A stretch of 7,207 nt of DNA from assembly GCA_903888655.1 (NCBI GenBank), contig CAISUR010000449.1, forward strand, positions 1 through 7,207, given 5' to 3'. The DNA comes from an uncultured Bacteroidota bacterium. GTDB taxonomy: Bacteria; Bacteroidota; Bacteroidia; Flavobacteriales; Flavobacteriaceae. The notes beneath the pieces were generated by a model that did not search any database, had not been told where the DNA came from, and was given only the letters and a program-made list of their open reading frames with translations. This document shows positions 7,132 through 7,207 of the stretch, piece by piece; position 1 is the stretch's first letter; each line of letters opens with the position of its first letter. A program made the position numbers and the translations under genes.

Positions 7132-7207
7132 AGTTTTTTTATTATAAACCCTAAAATTACTAAAACAAAATCATAAATCATCCTTAAAATCAAACATTGA
7201 ACATAGA

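Noticed and set aside
7166..7194. Possible minus-strand promoter for the reductase (TATGATTTTG with TTTG upstream)
   Set aside because: The -7 part is one base off TAnnTTTG and the spacer to the TTTG is only 15 nt, so the match is no better than expected in AT-rich DNA.

Overview
The window looks like Flavobacteriia (Bacteroidota), probably Flavobacterium or a close relative. The evidence is very AT-rich DNA, translation starts preceded by A-runs rather than a Shine-Dalgarno sequence, a TAnnTTTG-type -7 promoter element, and a TonB-dependent receptor that begins with a carboxypeptidase-regulatory-like domain. Two Bacteroidota-type surface lipoproteins follow it. The species cannot be fixed from this stretch.

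Left part (1-5000, + strand): a compact three-gene unit. A leader with a good -7 element precedes a 941-aa outer-membrane TonB-dependent receptor. It is followed after 11 nt by a 200-aa lipoprotein made of one choice-of-anchor-J-type beta-sandwich domain. After another 18 nt comes a 439-aa lipoprotein with a DUF5689-like region and then a second copy of the same sandwich domain. A strong intrinsic terminator closes the unit. This reads as one operon for an outer-membrane uptake machine in which lipoproteins other than SusD sit beside the receptor. The substrate is unknown. There is no SusD, enzyme, sigma/anti-sigma pair or two-component regulator in view.

Right part (5048-7131, - strand): two genes convergent to the operon. 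An aldo/keto reductase of the YdhF-like type is upstream. It is followed after 71 nt by a 381-aa protein with an N-terminal AlbA_2/Schlafen-type domain and a C-terminal half I do not recognise. The gap between them holds degenerate 7-bp repeats (AAGTACN) arranged as an inverted repeat, which can fold into a hairpin. Functionally these two genes have no evident link to the uptake operon.

The most interesting points are the SusD-less receptor with paired sandwich-domain lipoproteins and the in-phase heptamer inverted repeat. Neither is proven to be a new system.
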